A stretch of DNA of 64,000 nucleotides. Source: Sphingomonadaceae bacterium 3R27E2-A (GTDB lineage Bacteria > Pseudomonadota > Alphaproteobacteria > Sphingomonadales > Sphingomonadaceae). The notes under the pieces are model-generated. The model was not told the origin of the DNA. It saw nothing but the letters and a program-made list of their open reading frames with translations, and did no database searches. Where the stretch lies: contig SCNT01000008.1 of NCBI GenBank assembly GCA_005503165.1, forward strand, positions 62,001 through 126,000, in the 5' to 3' direction. Each line of letters starts with the position of its first letter. Positions within the stretch are counted from its first letter, which is position 1. Positions 15,653 to 24,729 of this stretch are shown here, piece after piece. The position numbers and the translations under genes are program-made.

Positions 15653-17668
15653 ATGGGCGATGTTGCCGGTTGGAGCCGTAACGGGCCAATAGCCGTTCTT
15701 TCGCTCGACAACCCGCCGGTTAATGCGATCTCGCAGGCCGTGCGCGTTGCGCTGGTAGAGGGCGTGAAGCGGGCCAATTCCGAGGCTGACGTGACCGCAC
15801 TGGTCATTGCCTGCGCCGGGCGGACGTTCTTTGCCGGTGCCGACCTCAAGGAGTTCGGGAAGCCTTCGACCGAACCGTTCCTTACTGAAGTCGTCGATAT
15901 CATCGAGGATTCGGAAAAGCCGGTGGTCGCCGCGATCCATGGCACCGCACTGGGCGGTGGGCTCGAGATCGCCATGGCGTGTCATTACCGCGTCGCAGTT
16001 CCTGGCGCCAAACTTGGTTTGCCGGAAGTAAAGCTTGGCCTGATGCCGGGCGCTCGGGGGACGCAGCACCTGCCGCGTCTGGTCGGCGTGGTGCATGCAT
16101 TGGAGATCATCGCGCTGGGCAATCCGGTTTCGGCATCTACCGCGTTTGAGATGGGACTGATCGACGAGCTCGCGGATGGCGATCTCGTGGAGGCCGCATG
16201 CAAAAAGGCACTCGAAGTAGCGGGCAAGCCCCCACGGCGCACCCGCGAAATGCAGGCAGCCAAAGTCGATGACGCGGAATATGGAGCCTTCGCCATGCAG
16301 CACGCGAAAAAGTTCCGTAGCCTCGATGCCCCGCCCGCCATCATCGCCTCGATCAGGGCCGCAACCGAACTGCCGTTCGATGAAGGGGCAAAGCGGGAGC
16401 GCGAGATTTTCCTGAAGCTTCGCGCCGGGCCACAGAACGAGGCCTTGCGTCACGTATTCTTCGCCGAGCGCGAAGCCGCGAAAGTCCCGGGCCTTGAAAC
16501 TGCGGCGGCGCGCACCATTGCCACGGCCGGAGTGGTCGGCAGCGGCACGATGGGCAGCGGGATTGCCATTGCCTTGCTGGCGGCGGGCATTCCCGTCACG
16601 CTCTACGAGCGCGACCCGGCGGCCCTGGAACGCGGTACCGCCCATATCCAAAAGACAATCGAGAGCAACGTTCGCTCCGGCCGGATGACGCAGAACAAGG
16701 CAGATGCGGCGCTTGGCGCATTGCGTACGGTTTGCAACATGGCCGCGTTTGCCGACCTCGATCTCGTCATCGAAGCGGCATACGAAACGATGGACGTCAA
16801 GCGGGAGATATTCTCTGCACTCGACAAACTGGTGAAACCAGGAGCAATCTTGGCGACCAACACGTCCTATCTCGATATCGCTGCCATCGCCGCCGCGACC
16901 GCTCGTCCGGCTGATGTAATCGGCCTGCACTTCTTTTCGCCCGCTCATGTGATGAAGCTGGTGGAGATTGTGCGCAGTGAGGAAACCGCGCCGGATGTTA
17001 TCGCCACGGCATTTGCTCTGGCCAAGCGCATCGGCAAAATCGCCGTCCTGTCGGGAAATGCGTGGGGCTTCATCGGCAACCGGATGCTCGCCATGCGTCG
17101 TCAGCATGCCGAGGCCATGGCGGTGGAGGGGGCTCCCCCGGATCAAGTCGATACCGTGCTGGAGCGCTTCGGGTTGGCAATGGGCCCGTTCCGTGTCGGT
17201 GATCTGGCTGGGCTTGATCTGGGCTGGTCGCCCGAGGCATCGACCGGCTCTACCATTCGCGAAAGGCTATGCGAGGCCGGGCGGCGTGGACAGAAGACCG
17301 GTGCGGGCTTCTATGACTATGACGAAGACCGCAAGCCGCTGCCATCGCCGGTGGCGCGTGACATCATAGCGGACTTCGCACGTAACCAAGGGATAACCCA
17401 GCGCCCGTTCAGCAATCAGGAAATCCTCGACCGCTTGCTCTGGCCCATGGTCGATGAAGGCGCAAAACTGCTTGGCGAAGGCATTGCCCTTCGCGAATCC
17501 GACATCGATGTTGTCTGGCTGAATGGCTATGGCTGGCCAGCCTGTACTGGCGGGCCGATGTTCCATGCGCGCCAGACCGGGTTTGGCGAAGTGGTGCGCA
17601 GGCTGGAAGCACTGGGAATAACGCCTTCCGATGCGTTGCGGAAACTTGCTGCGGATTCGGTCAGTTGA
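15653..17668 (+). CDS. Enoyl-CoA hydratase/3-hydroxyacyl-CoA dehydrogenase fusion (cluster 1)
   Basis: A 671-residue FadB/FadJ-type bifunctional enzyme. Residues 1 to about 190 form a crotonase domain (FFAGADLKEFGKPS, GTALGGGLEIAMACHYRVA). From about 280 follows an NAD-binding dehydrogenase with VVGSGTMGSGIA, LATNTSYLDI, GLHFFSPAHVMKL and the C-terminal YGWPACTGGPMF. It should hydrate 2,3-dehydroadipyl-CoA and oxidise 3-hydroxyadipyl-CoA to 3-oxoadipyl-CoA. I start at ATG 15653; a TTG three bases earlier is possible. Its stop overlaps the hydrolase start. The copy in cluster 2 is at 54048. Confidence 0.9.
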   Translation: MGDVAGWSRNGPIAVLSLDNPPVNAISQAVRVALVEGVKRANSEADVTALVIACAGRTFFAGADLKEFGKPSTEPFLTEVVDIIEDSEKPVVAAIHGTALGGGLEIAMACHYRVAVPGAKLGLPEVKLGLMPGARGTQHLPRLVGVVHALEIIALGNPVSASTAFEMGLIDELADGDLVEAACKKALEVAGKPPRRTREMQAAKVDDAEYGAFAMQHAKKFRSLDAPPAIIASIRAATELPFDEGAKREREIFLKLRAGPQNEALRHVFFAEREAAKVPGLETAAARTIATAGVVGSGTMGSGIAIALLAAGIPVTLYERDPAALERGTAHIQKTIESNVRSGRMTQNKADAALGALRTVCNMAAFADLDLVIEAAYETMDVKREIFSALDKLVKPGAILATNTSYLDIAAIAAATARPADVIGLHFFSPAHVMKLVEIVRSEETAPDVIATAFALAKRIGKIAVLSGNAWGFIGNRMLAMRRQHAEAMAVEGAPPDQVDTVLERFGLAMGPFRVGDLAGLDLGWSPEASTGSTIRERLCEAGRRGQKTGAGFYDYDEDRKPLPSPVARDIIADFARNQGITQRPFSNQEILDRLLWPMVDEGAKLLGEGIALRESDIDVVWLNGYGWPACTGGPMFHARQTGFGEVVRRLEALGITPSDALRKLAADSVS

Positions 17669-18423
17669 AGCTTGGCGAGGTCACCATCGGGAATGCCCGT
17701 CTCGAAGTCGCGCGTTGGGGAGCGGGCAGAAGACTTCCGATCTTGCTTCTGCACGAAGGTCTCGGGTCGGTCCGGTTGTGGAAAGGCTTTCCCGAGCGGC
17801 TTGCTTCGGCCAGCAAGCGTGAAGTGATCGCGTGGTCGCGCTGTGACCATGGCTGGAGCACGCCCCGCGCATCTCCCCGTGCTCCCGATTATATGCACCA
17901 GGACGCGGAAATGCTGCCTGCCCTCTGCAAGGGGCTTGGCCTGCCGCGCGCGCACTGGCTTGGCCACAGCGACGGCGCTTCGATCGCCCTGATCGCGGCA
18001 TCGCGATTTCCAGGCCTTGTATCGCACTTGATTGTCGAGGCACCTCATGTCTTTGTTGAGGGCGTAACGCTGTCCAGTATCGGTTCGCTTGCGGCAGGAT
18101 TTGCGACCTCGGCCATGGGCGAGCGCATGAAGCGATACCATCGCGATCCAGCGACCCTGTTCCACGATTGGACGGCAATCTGGCTGGCACCTGCATTCCG
18201 TGACTGGAACATCGAGCAATTCCTGCCGGGTATTTCTGCACCCACGCTGATAATTCAGGGTCACGATGATCAATATGGCAGCTTGGAACAGCTAGACCGT
18301 ATTACCGCGGCTGTTCCGGATGCCGTCAGGCTCGAACTCAAACATTGTGGGCACTCACCGCATTTCGATCGCGAAGATGCTGTTATCGAAGCAATCTGCA
18401 ACTTCCTCGACGGAAAGGAATGA
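17665..18423 (+). CDS. Alpha/beta hydrolase of the box cluster (cluster 1)
   Basis: A 252-residue alpha/beta hydrolase starting at TTG 17665, which overlaps the stop of the fusion enzyme (TTGA). The nucleophile elbow is GHSDGASIALI, the oxyanion segment is [13 protein letters not shown], the acid is probably the Asp in QGHDDQYG and the His is in HCGHSPH. It resembles the group annotated as 3-oxoadipate enol-lactonase-like or CoA thioester hydrolases. In box clusters it might rescue CoA from dead-end thioesters, but the substrate is unknown. In cluster 2 the homologue lies directly after the ligase (39975), so gene order differs. Confidence 0.8.
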   Translation: MKLGEVTIGNARLEVARWGAGRRLPILLLHEGLGSVRLWKGFPERLASASKREVIAWSRCDHGWSTPRASPRAPDYMHQDAEMLPALCKGLGLPRAHWLGHSDGASIALIAASRFPGLVSHLIVEAPHVFVEGVTLSSIGSLAAGFATSAMGERMKRYHRDPATLFHDWTAIWLAPAFRDWNIEQFLPGISAPTLIIQGHDDQYGSLEQLDRITAAVPDAVRLELKHCGHSPHFDREDAVIEAICNFLDGKE

Positions 18424-18426
18424 CTA

Positions 18427-18873
18427 TTGGCCGAAGCCTTCATTTGCGACGCCATCCGCACCCCGATCGGCCGTTATGGTGGAGCATTGTCCTCAATCCG
18501 GGCTGACGACCTGGCCGCCCTGCCGCTTAAGGCGTTGATGGAGCGAAACGCTGGGGTTGATTGGGCCGCGCTAGACGACGTTATTTTAGGCTGTGCCAAT
18601 CAGGCGGGCGAGGACAATCGCAATGTTGCGCGCATGGCCTCGTTGCTTGCCGGACTACCGGAAACGGTCGGCGGCGCGACGATTAACCGCTTGTGCGGAT
18701 CAGGCCTCGATGCCGTGGGAACTGCCGCACGCGCTATCCGTTCTGGCGATGCGGATTTCGTTATCGCGGGCGGGGTCGAAAGCATGAGCCGCGCACCGTT
18801 CGTCATGCCCAAGGCAACCAGTGCCTTCACGCGCGACAATACCGTTTACGACACTACGATCGGCTGGCGCTTC
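18427..18873 (+). pseudogene. 3-oxoadipyl-CoA thiolase, truncated by an IS (cluster 1)
   Basis: The first 149 residues of a thiolase, starting at TTG 18427 (the intact homologue at 50291-51493 aligns exactly at its ATG). The nucleophilic Cys is present in [12 protein letters not shown], but the sequence ends at TIGWRF, where the IS3 inverted repeat starts. The C-terminal His and Cys needed for Claisen cleavage are gone. Cluster 1 therefore depends on the cluster 2 thiolase for its last step. The remaining frame runs 33 bases into the IS before stopping. Confidence 0.92.
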
Positions 18874-18902
18874 TGGCCTGCCCCATCGAGGTGGTCCACC
18901 GG

Positions 18903-19292
18903 TTAAGTTAGGTCCCGGCGGTTATGGTCGTCCTGCTGGACTGACCGGAGCGTAGCGTAGGGCAGACCAGCAGGACGAGGCAAGATGGCTTCGGGGGCGG
19001 GCGGTCGATAGCCGAGTGAGCTGTGCGGCCGGACCGTGTTGTAATGGGTTCTCCAACGCCCGATGATGATCTCGGCCTCTCGCATCGTATAGAAGATCTC
19101 GCCATTGAGCAGTTCGTCCCTGAGCTTGCCGTTGAAGCTCTCATTGTAGCCATTCTCCCACGGCGATCCCGGCTCTATGTAAAGCGTCTGCACCCCGATC
19201 CGGCCGAGCCAGTCCCGCACCGCGGTCGCTGTAAACTCCGCCCCATTATCCGATCTGAGGTGCGCAGGCGGACCGTGCCGCGCGAACAGATC
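18903..19292 (-). pseudogene. IS3 OrfB, C-terminal part
   Basis: The distal integrase core of the split transposase: the second catalytic Asp region [10 protein letters not shown], the Glu region [18 protein letters not shown] and the conserved end [20 protein letters not shown]. It continues the frame broken at 34245. It is inactive unless the transposon excises precisely. Confidence 0.85.
19288..19292. repeat. 5-bp target duplication AGATC, left copy
   Basis: AGATC directly precedes the left inverted repeat and recurs directly after the right one at 34240-34244. Five-base duplications are the rule for Tn3-family insertions, so the two ends belong to one transposition event. Confidence 0.92.
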
Positions 19293-19330
19293 GGGGTCAG
19301 TACATAGAACGGACCCAGATATACGCTAAG
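19293..19330. repeat. Left 38-bp inverted repeat of the outer Tn3 element
   Basis: Starts GGGGTCAGTACATAGAAC and ends GCTAAG, typical of Tn3-family ends (GGGG start). It pairs with 34202-34239. Confidence 0.92.
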
Positions 19331-19521
19331 CGCCGACAGCCCCGCTCAGGTGTCGGCAAACACCCGTTTGTCGTACAGTAGGTGCCGACAATTGGGTTTC
19401 CCGTCATTCCGCCTGCGGAATGCCTTATGATGGGACATACCCGTCGTTCCCATCAACAGGCGGAAGTGGCTGCTCACGCCCGATGGGGCTGTTACCGGCT
19501 TGATTAAACATCAGCGCTGAA
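19331..19521. other. Non-coding stretch with dyads next to the left transposon end
   Basis: No credible gene. It contains inverted 8-mers TGTCGGCA and TGCCGACA about 24 bases apart, like resolvase subsites, and a short palindrome ATTCCGCCTGCGGAAT. It may be a remnant of the res site of the outer transposon (inference). Confidence 0.35.
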
Positions 19522-19641
19522 GGCGTCACCTCAAGGTTTGTGCGCCAGACAACGATTTGGCAGACATAATGCGAACATCGGCTAATTAGCGAGCTTGAGG
19601 CGCGACATGGGATCGTTGAGCTGGCGGAATTCACCGCCAGG
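19522..19641 (-). pseudogene. Tail of a second Tn3 transposase plus its inverted repeat
   Basis: On the minus strand the last codons read GEFRQLNDPMSRLKLAN and stop at 19582-19584, followed by a terminal repeat that reaches 19522. The resident TnpA ends GEFRTLNDPMARLKLVA, so this is a paralogue and not a copy. It shows that two related transposons were joined here. Confidence 0.8.
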
Positions 19642-19701
19642 CGGACGCTCCGCCTGCCCTCAAAGGCAGCCGCCGGGCAGGCTACGCCGCGGGGTACGAT
19701 G

Positions 19702-20028
19702 CTACTGACATGGCCAAGCCTTCGCTAACGAGCGTTCAGCTCCGGCCACCATATGAACACTCATAAAATAGCTATTCTGCTCCGCCCAGCGTAAATATGC
19801 CGCGCGCAGCGCCGATCGGTCATAGCGTGGAGCGCGGCATTCCGCTTTTCGCGCGACGATCATCATGTCGAGCACGCCTTGGAGGTAAGCGCCGCATCGC
19901 GGCTCATTCGCTTGACAGCTTACGAACAACGCCGAGCCCGTCGCCGACGCGGGTTCGGTTTGGCCGATCGCACTATCAGGCAGGGCGGCCAAAGCGGCGC
20001 ATAACAATATCCATCGTCTTGGCCGCAT
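19702..20028 (-). CDS. Secreted Rap1a/Tai-like protein
   Basis: A 108-residue protein with an N-terminal signal peptide (RRWILLCAALAALPDSAIG) and paired cysteines in FVSCQANEPRCGAYLQGVLDMM, AECRAPRY and the end KAWPCQ. The layout C...Y..G..D...C.P...AAYLRWAEQ fits the Rap1a/Tai immunity-like family, which bind and inhibit amidase effectors of type VI secretion. No effector gene is near, so it may be a generic periplasmic protein carried as cargo. It lies on the minus strand after PepSY and DUF1259 genes. The family call is moderate. Confidence 0.6.
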   Translation of the reverse strand: MRPRRWILLCAALAALPDSAIGQTEPASATGSALFVSCQANEPRCGAYLQGVLDMMIVARKAECRAPRYDRSALRAAYLRWAEQNSYFMSVHMVAGAERSLAKAWPCQ

Positions 20029-20103
20029 TTTCGTCTCCTATTCCGCAGTATCATTTCGGAAGGGGCGCACGGCCCTCGACGGCCGGCGCCCCGTGCTGAT
20101 CCA

Positions 20104-20427
20104 TCATTCGCGGCCGAGCACCTGGCCTTCGGGCGTGACGAACAGTTCGATCGTCTTTCCGTCGCTGTTCTTGCCCTTGATTTCATAGAGCGTGCTTCCG
20201 TCCGCCTTTCGGGTGACTTGCTCCGCTTTGCTTATTGACGCGAGTTGCGCGCGTGCCGCGTTCATCGCGGCCTCGGGCACCTGAGCAAGCGGGATGTCTC
20301 GTTCGCTGTGCTTGCCGATTATCCGGTTTTCGTTCGCCTCGTGGTTTTGCGCGATCGCCACGCCCGCGATCGCCAGCGCGGCCGCGCCCACGCCTGCGAC
20401 AACAGTGAGAGTTCGTTTGCTAGCCAT
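20104..20427 (-). CDS. PepSY-like periplasmic protein
   Basis: A 107-residue protein starting at ATG 20427 (MASKRTLTVV) with a signal-like segment TVVAGVGAAALAIAGVAIAQ. The mature part shows a PepSY-type pattern: IPLAQVPEAAMNAARAQL, then an ELF-type strand pair in YEIKGKNSDGKTIELFVTPEGQVL. PepSY domains are often inhibitory or sensory modules of the cell envelope. The longer frame to 20508 has a poor N-terminus. It follows the DUF1259 gene on the same strand with about 80 bases between and may be co-transcribed. Confidence 0.6.
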   Translation of the reverse strand: MASKRTLTVVAGVGAAALAIAGVAIAQNHEANENRIIGKHSERDIPLAQVPEAAMNAARAQLASISKAEQVTRKADGSTLYEIKGKNSDGKTIELFVTPEGQVLGRE

Positions 20428-20504
20428 GTTCCATTCCACTTCCTGCATAAGGGCCGTGGGGTCGGGCGGGCGGCGGTTACGGCCCAATGAGCCGTCGTCC
20501 GAGT

Positions 20505-21395
20505 TCAACTCCTCTGATTGTTCATCCTGTCGAGCGCCGCGCGCAGCCCACGGGCGAGCTTGGCTGCGTCGTCGTTGGCCCAGAAGTGCATGAAGAACAG
20601 CCGCGGCTCGTCGTTTAGCATATGATTATGCAGCGCCGTGACCTCGATCCCGTTCGTCCGCAGCACGCGCAGGACCGGATCGACCTCGTTTGCGACAAGT
20701 ACGAAATCGCCGGTGATGGCGGCTCGGCCGTCCCCGGTTGGCTGAAAGTTGATCGCGGTCGCCGTGCCCATCGTCGGCGGAGTCTCCATATCGCCGTCCA
20801 TCAGCCGCTCGGCGCGCGGAAAGCTGTATTGGAGGATGCCACCGGCCGTCTTGCCCTCACCGCCCATCAACCGGTTGAGCGCGGCCACATCGAGGTCGAG
20901 CCGCGATGCGGCTGCGCTGGCCGAAGGCGATTGCGGCGCGGCGAGCGGGGTCCGACTGGCTGATAGCGCTTGCCGGAGCGCGGCCGCGAGCTTCACCGGG
21001 TCGCCGTGGCCGGCAATGTGCATGTACATGGTCGCAGGCGAAGAGCGGAGCAGGTGATTGTGGAGCGCGGTGATCGTAAAACCGCTTGCGAGCAGGCGGC
21101 TCAAAACGGGGTTCACCTCGTCGTGGGTCAGCACGAGATCGCCCATCACCATCGCCTCGTCGCCCATCGGCTGAAACGCCGCCCAGGAACCGAGCGCGAG
21201 GGAGGGCTTGATCGTCACCCCATCCAGCGTGACGCTCAGGTCCGAACGCGGGAAGCTGTAGCGGTGAACGCCCCCCGGCTGTTCGGCCCCCGCTCGTCCT
21301 ATCGCCCGGTCGACAGCCGACCAGTCCGGCGCTGCCCATGCCGGGCTTGCCAGCAGGAGGCTGGCGAATCCCAAGGCGATGGTCTTTTTCAGCAT
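20505..21395 (-). CDS. DUF1259 (LppY/LpqO) family protein
   Basis: A 296-residue exported protein with signal peptide MLKKTIALGFASLLLASPAWA and two similar halves. Each half contains a motif of the type RYSFPRSDL, AAFQPMGDEAMVMGDLVLTHDEVNPVLSRLLASG and ITALHNH, seen again as QYSFPRAE, INFQPTGDGRAAITGDFVLVANEVDPVL and VTALHNHML. This duplicated pattern identifies the LppY/LpqO (DUF1259) family, whose function is unknown. It is divergent from chrB, which leaves a 168-bp shared promoter region, and may be part of the metal-stress cargo. Confidence 0.85.
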   Translation of the reverse strand: MLKKTIALGFASLLLASPAWAAPDWSAVDRAIGRAGAEQPGGVHRYSFPRSDLSVTLDGVTIKPSLALGSWAAFQPMGDEAMVMGDLVLTHDEVNPVLSRLLASGFTITALHNHLLRSSPATMYMHIAGHGDPVKLAAALRQALSASRTPLAAPQSPSASAAASRLDLDVAALNRLMGGEGKTAGGILQYSFPRAERLMDGDMETPPTMGTATAINFQPTGDGRAAITGDFVLVANEVDPVLRVLRTNGIEVTALHNHMLNDEPRLFFMHFWANDDAAKLARGLRAALDRMNNQRS

Positions 21396-21563
21396 AATTG
21401 ATCCTTCATCAGCGCACTCGACACGGAAAGCCTCACGTCATGCGAGCGCGCCGCCGGCGAGCCGCGACATTGCGCTCCGGTTTCTTTCTTCGGGATAAGC
21501 AGTCCTATGCTCATGAGGCTTGTGATGCAACCCTTACACTTGTAGGCTAGTGACGATACAACT

Positions 21564-22514
21564 ATGACAAACACACAAGCTTCCCCTTGGTTGCTCCTGA
21601 TCCCGCAGCTTCCGGCTAAGCCTGCCTATTTGCGGGTGAAGGTCTGGCGGCGTTTGCAGGCGATCGGGGCCGCGCCGCTCAAGAACGCCGTCCATGCGCT
21701 CCCCAATCGCGAGGACACGCGCGCGCTGTTCGAAGAACTGCATCGCGAGATCACCGAAAATGGCGGCGAGGCGCTGATCCTCGAAGCGCGCCTTGTCGGC
21801 GGCATGGGCGATGCGGAGCTGCGCGGAGTGTTCGACGCTGCGCGTGACGCCGACTATGAGGAGTTGGCACGCGAGGCGCGCGCGCTGTGTGAGGGCGAGT
21901 ATGTCGCGGCGGCGGATGTGGGCCGCCTGCGCAAACGCCTGAACGAGGTCGCCGCGATCGACTTTTTCGGTGCGCATGGTCGGCAGGCGGCACAGGCCGC
22001 CATCACCGAGGCGGACCGCCGCTCTCACCAACATCCCGATGTGAGCGGCCCCAGTGCGCCCGAGCTGACCCCGGCGGAGCTAAAGCGCCGCGTTTGGGTG
22101 ACGCGCCGCCATGTCCATGTCGATCGCATCGCGTCCGCCTGGCTCATTCGCCGCTTCATCGACCCCGAGGCGAGCTTCAAGTTCGTCGAGGGCAAAGGAT
22201 ATGTGCCGGAGCCTGACGAACTGAGGTTCGACATGGCGGACGCTGAGTTCACCCACGAAGGCGACCGCTGCTCCTTCGAGACCTTGGTGTTCCGCACCGG
22301 TCTCGAGACCGACCCCGCGCTGCGGGCGCTCGGCGAAATTGTTCACGACCTTGATATTGCCGATGCTCGGTTCGAGCGCCCGGAAACTCCGGGAGTGAGC
22401 GCGCTTATCGCCGGCATCTGTGCCGGCACCGACGACGACGAGGAGCGGATCGCGCGCGGATCGACCGCGCTCGACGGATTCTATGCTCACTTCACCCGGC
22501 GAAAAGAGGACTAA
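21564..22514 (+). CDS. chrB: ChrB, chromate-resistance regulator
   Basis: A 316-residue ChrB-type protein: the N-terminal WLLLIPQLPAKPAYLRVKVWRRLQAIGAAPLKNAVHALP and the C-terminal WVTRRHVHVDRIASAWLIRRFIDPEA with FVEGKGYVPEPDELRFDM, which is the chromate-resistance exported/rhodanese-like region. ChrB is a chromate sensor that controls chrA and may aid resistance. It is the first gene of chrB-chrA-SOD, and chrA starts 2 bases after its stop. The start has only a weak Shine-Dalgarno. Confidence 0.92.
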   Translation: MTNTQASPWLLLIPQLPAKPAYLRVKVWRRLQAIGAAPLKNAVHALPNREDTRALFEELHREITENGGEALILEARLVGGMGDAELRGVFDAARDADYEELAREARALCEGEYVAAADVGRLRKRLNEVAAIDFFGAHGRQAAQAAITEADRRSHQHPDVSGPSAPELTPAELKRRVWVTRRHVHVDRIASAWLIRRFIDPEASFKFVEGKGYVPEPDELRFDMADAEFTHEGDRCSFETLVFRTGLETDPALRALGEIVHDLDIADARFERPETPGVSALIAGICAGTDDDEERIARGSTALDGFYAHFTRRKED

Positions 22515-22516
22515 AG

Positions 22517-23914
22517 ATGGAGGCCAGCGCACGCGCTGAAATCGCAGTCGAGACGCTGCACGAGCACGGCATCAGCTTTGGCGAGGCGGTGCGCGTCTGG
22601 ATCAGGGTCGCGCTGCTCAGCTTCGGCGGACCGGCGGGCCAGATAGCGGTGATGCATCGCATCCTGGTCGAGGAGAAGCGCTGGATCGGCGAGGAGCGGT
22701 TCCTCCACGCGCTCAACTATTGCATGCTGCTGCCCGGCCCTGAAGCGCAACAGCTAGCTGTCTATATTGGCTGGTTGCTCCATAAGACCAAGGGCGGCCT
22801 GGTCGCGGGCGCGCTATTCGTGCTGCCCGGCTTCCTCGCGATTTTAGGGCTCAGCTATGTCTATGTGCTGCTCGGCGAAGTGCCGCTGGTCGAGGGATTG
22901 TTCTTCGGATTGAAGGCCGCCGTGCTGGCGGTGGTGCTACAGGCGGTGGTCCGGGTGGGTTCGCGTGCCTTGAAGAACAACGTCATGCGCGGTTTTGCCG
23001 CGCTGGCGTTCGTCGCGATCTTCGTGCTCGACGTGCCCTTCCCGCTGATCGTGCTTGCCGCCGCGCTGATCGGCTTCTTCGGTGGCCGCGCTGGTTACGC
23101 CGCATTCAGGGGCGGCGGCGGACATGGTCCCGCCGGCGCTGAGATAGTCCACGACCGCGACACCGCTCTTGGCGAGGGCCTTCCCGACCATGCCCGGCCG
23201 AACCTCTCTTGGTCGCTGCGCATCTCCGGCGTCCTGCTGCTGCTCTGGCTCGGGCCGGTCGCAGCGCTGCTGTTCGCGTTCGGCCCCGACGACGTGTTCA
23301 GCCGCATCGCCACCTTCTTCAGCCAGATGGCGGTGGTGACCTTCGGCGGCGCCTATGCGGTGCTCGCCTATGTCGCGCAGGAGGCAGTCGAGACCTATGG
23401 CTGGCTCCAGCCCGGCGAGATGCTCGACGGGCTCGGCATGGCCGAGACCACGCCCGGGCCGCTGATCATGGTGACGCAGTTCGTCGGCTTTCTGGCAGCC
23501 TTCCGCGAGGCCACCGGACTGCCGCCGCTCATCGCCGCGACGTTGGGCGCGATTCTCACCACCTGGGTCACTTTCCTGCCCTGCTTCCTGTGGATCTTCG
23601 CCGGCGCGCCGTTCATCGAACGCCTGCGCGGCAACCGCGCATTGTCGGCCGCGCTTTCGGCGATCACCGCCGCAGTGGTGGGTGTCATTCTCAATCTGGC
23701 AGTCTGGTTCGGGATTCACACCTTGTTCGGGCAAGTCCGCGAAGTGCCGTTCGCGGCCGGCGCCATCGATCTCCCAGTCCTGACGTCCGTCGACTGGCCC
23801 GCGTTAGCGCTGGCGGTGGGTGCGATCCTCGCCATGTTCCGGTTCAAGGCCGGCATGCTGCCGGTGCTCGGCGTCTGCTCCGTCCTCGGGGCCGCATATG
23901 TAATGATCATCTGA
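22517..23914 (+). CDS. chrA: ChrA, chromate efflux transporter
   Basis: A 465-residue membrane protein of the CHR family that exports chromate across the inner membrane. It has the usual two homologous halves: the first begins FGEAVRVWIRVALLSFGGPAGQIAVMH with NYCMLLPGPEAQQLAVYIGW, and the second has FFSQMAVVTFGGAYAVLAYVAQ and MAETTPGPLIMVTQFVGFLAAF. About ten hydrophobic segments are visible. The paired motifs GGPAGQ/PGPEAQQ and GGAYAV/TTPGPL are the family signatures. It is coupled to chrB and followed after 12 bases by the SOD gene. Confidence 0.95.
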   Translation: MEASARAEIAVETLHEHGISFGEAVRVWIRVALLSFGGPAGQIAVMHRILVEEKRWIGEERFLHALNYCMLLPGPEAQQLAVYIGWLLHKTKGGLVAGALFVLPGFLAILGLSYVYVLLGEVPLVEGLFFGLKAAVLAVVLQAVVRVGSRALKNNVMRGFAALAFVAIFVLDVPFPLIVLAAALIGFFGGRAGYAAFRGGGGHGPAGAEIVHDRDTALGEGLPDHARPNLSWSLRISGVLLLLWLGPVAALLFAFGPDDVFSRIATFFSQMAVVTFGGAYAVLAYVAQEAVETYGWLQPGEMLDGLGMAETTPGPLIMVTQFVGFLAAFREATGLPPLIAATLGAILTTWVTFLPCFLWIFAGAPFIERLRGNRALSAALSAITAAVVGVILNLAVWFGIHTLFGQVREVPFAAGAIDLPVLTSVDWPALALAVGAILAMFRFKAGMLPVLGVCSVLGAAYVMII

Positions 23915-23926
23915 AGGGAGTGACGT

Positions 23927-24658
23927 GTGACGATCGACCAATTTTCCCGACGCAGTGCAATCGCAACTCTTGGCATTGGAGCCGCAGCCATGACTATGAA
24001 CGAAGCCTCGGCGCAGACGCCGACCGCAGCGCCGACGAATGTCCTCGCATTCGCCGGCAATCATCAGATCAAGCCGCTCAGGTTCGATCCCGCCAGGCTC
24101 CACGGCCTCTCCGAAAGGCTGATCACATCGCACCACGAGAACAATTATGCCGGCTCGGTCAAGGCGTTGAATATGATCGAAACACGCCTTGCCGCCGCGC
24201 TCGCTGACCCGGACCTACCGCCGGTGGTCTATGGCGGCCTCAAGCGCGAGGAGCTGCACCGCACCGGCTCGGTCGTGCTCCATGAAATCTATTTCGACGG
24301 GCTGGGCGGCAACGGTCAAGCAGCCGGCTCGATCCGCGACGCGCTGGGCGCGGCGTTCGGCTCGTTCGACCGCTGGGAGACCGACTTCCGCCGCACCGGC
24401 ATGAGTCTTGCCGGCGGATCAGGTTGGTGCGTGCTCGTCTACAATCTCCACACCCGCTCGCTGCACAACCATTGGGCGTGGGATCATATGCACGGCGCAA
24501 TCGCCGGCGTGCCGCTGCTGGCGCTCGATATGTACGAGCATAGTTTTCACATGGATTACGGCACCGCCGCCGCCAAATACGTCGACGCCTTCTTCCGCAA
24601 CATCGACTGGGAAGTGGTCGACCGCCGCTATGCCGCGGCTTTGCGCGGCGGCGGCTGA
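23927..24658 (+). CDS. Fe/Mn superoxide dismutase (ChrC-like), Tat-exported
   Basis: A 243-residue protein with a twin-arginine leader (FSRRSAIATLGIGAAAM). The mature part has the family metal ligands in SHHENNYAGSV and WAWDHMHGAI followed by LALDMYEHSFHMDYG, with the C-terminal AKYVDAFFRNIDW. It converts superoxide to peroxide, here probably in the periplasm. In the TnOtChr operon the SOD-like gene is named chrC and helps against the oxidative stress of chromate reduction. The GTG start at 23927 follows GAAGGGA after chrA. Confidence 0.88.
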   Translation: MTIDQFSRRSAIATLGIGAAAMTMNEASAQTPTAAPTNVLAFAGNHQIKPLRFDPARLHGLSERLITSHHENNYAGSVKALNMIETRLAAALADPDLPPVVYGGLKREELHRTGSVVLHEIYFDGLGGNGQAAGSIRDALGAAFGSFDRWETDFRRTGMSLAGGSGWCVLVYNLHTRSLHNHWAWDHMHGAIAGVPLLALDMYEHSFHMDYGTAAAKYVDAFFRNIDWEVVDRRYAAALRGGG

Positions 24659-24729
24659 CCCGTCCGCCGAGGATCAACACCCACTTCTGCGCGACACCTG
24701 AGTTGGCGACCACAAAGGGGGCAGGTCCG

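Noticed and set aside
15437..17146. 569-codon open frame on the minus strand
   Set aside because: Antisense to boxD1 and the hydratase/dehydrogenase fusion; no family features and no Shine-Dalgarno.
23209..24207. 332-codon plus-strand frame inside chrA and the SOD gene
   Set aside because: Arg/Ala-rich composition in an alternative frame of clear chrA and SOD genes.
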